Shown in pieces: positions 63,753-64,000 of a stretch of DNA of 64,000 bases (position 1 is its first letter; each line of letters begins with the position of its first letter). The notes under the pieces are model-generated. The model saw nothing but the letters and a program-made list of their open reading frames with translations, was not told the origin of the DNA and made no database searches. This DNA comes from CAVUCE01 sp963739985 (GTDB lineage Bacteria; Bacteroidota; Ignavibacteria; Ignavibacteriales; Ignavibacteriaceae): contig CAVUCE010000022.1 of assembly GCA_963739985.1 (NCBI GenBank), positions 248,001 through 312,000 of the forward strand, in the 5' to 3' direction. Made by a program: the position numbers and the translations under genes.

Positions 63753-63884
63753 GTATAAAGAATTGCTTTTAATAAAAGTTTAGGGAAATTATATATTTTA
63801 AATATTGAATTTTGCCGATGAGTTAAGTTAATACTAATTTTTGTTGGGCTAATATAGTAAGTATATGATTAAGTTGATATAATT

Positions 63885-64000
63885 TTAATCATATTTAAAT
63901 AATGGAAGTGTAAAAGAAATCCGACTACCTTGACCGGGTTTACTATCAACTTTTATTTGACCACCGTGTTTTTCTACGAACTCTTTAGTTAAAATCAAAC
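63885..64000 (-). CDS. Histidine kinase, C-terminal fragment
   Basis: The last 38 codons of a gene that runs off the window edge, ending in TAA at 63885-63887. The residues LTKEFVEKHGGQIKVDSKPG and QGSRISFTLP match the end of a HATPase domain, so it is a second kinase on the same strand as its neighbour, about 130 bases from that gene's start. Upstream domains are not visible. Confidence 0.8.
   Translation of the reverse strand, partial: LILTKEFVEKHGGQIKVDSKPGQGSRISFTLPLFKYD

Overview
The window reads as the chromosome of an AT-rich, Gram-negative bacterium of the Bacteroidota/Chlorobiota side of the tree, most like the Ignavibacteria. This is inferred from the sequence. Pointers are TonB, TolC and CusCBA envelope proteins, a DUF2851 protein, an HYC_CC_PP-type small exported protein, the relic of a type IX secretion C-terminal domain, a eukaryote-type citrate synthase, weak Shine-Dalgarno use with many TTG starts, and low G+C. 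I saw no tRNA, rRNA, CRISPR array, insertion sequence or prophage.

Layout. 1-3.6 kb: end of a SET-domain gene, dipeptidase pepD, GTPase typA. 3.7-6.5 kb: clpS, divergent from etfB-etfA and a bifunctional-nuclease/UVR protein. 6.5-20.7 kb: a tight run of 13 minus-strand genes, pyrG-TPR-purN-purH-mreBCD-mrdA-rodA-dcd-pyrF-hypothetical-DUF2851, which joins nucleotide synthesis to the cell-elongation machinery. 20.8-30.4 kb: citrate synthase, a membrane-bound PP2C/SpoIIE phosphatase, a Sel1-repeat protein, a decayed lipoprotein gene, an aminotransferase, a UMF1-type transporter and nusB. 30.4-34.5 kb: a YdcF/SanA-like protein, tonB, a VanZ-like protein and NAD(P)HX repair. 34.6-43.6 kb: asnS followed by the membrane arm of complex I (nuoJKLM and nuoN), with an NhaD-type Na+/H+ antiporter and an unknown 121-residue protein between nuoM and nuoN. 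43.9-46.4 kb: an ammonium cassette, PII-unknown exported protein-AmtB. 46.4-47.2 kb: a D,D-carboxypeptidase.

47.5-60.2 kb is the most unusual region, a copper/silver handling island. It holds an HYC_CC_PP protein, the outer-membrane channel, CusB and CusA with all known Cu(I)/Ag(I)-binding methionines conserved, a PII-like protein one base after cusA, a protein with two copies of a Cys-containing metal-binding module, a CcmF-type cytochrome c assembly protein behind a 24-codon leader ORF, a protein about one quarter methionine built on 42-bp repeats, the relic of a CopB-type copper ATPase, a relic of a type IX cargo tail, a third module protein, an HMA-fold protein without its CxxC, and a SHOCT protein. 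The same module (a DKNKDG-like segment, then VISD and CPxCGM) occurs four times, one copy fused to the C-terminus of CusB. No CusF and no metal-responsive regulator are visible; the module proteins and the Met-rich protein are the natural candidates for the missing periplasmic metallochaperone.

60.8-64 kb: a DUF6064-like membrane protein, a CHASE3-PAS-PAS histidine kinase and the end of a second kinase cut by the window edge.
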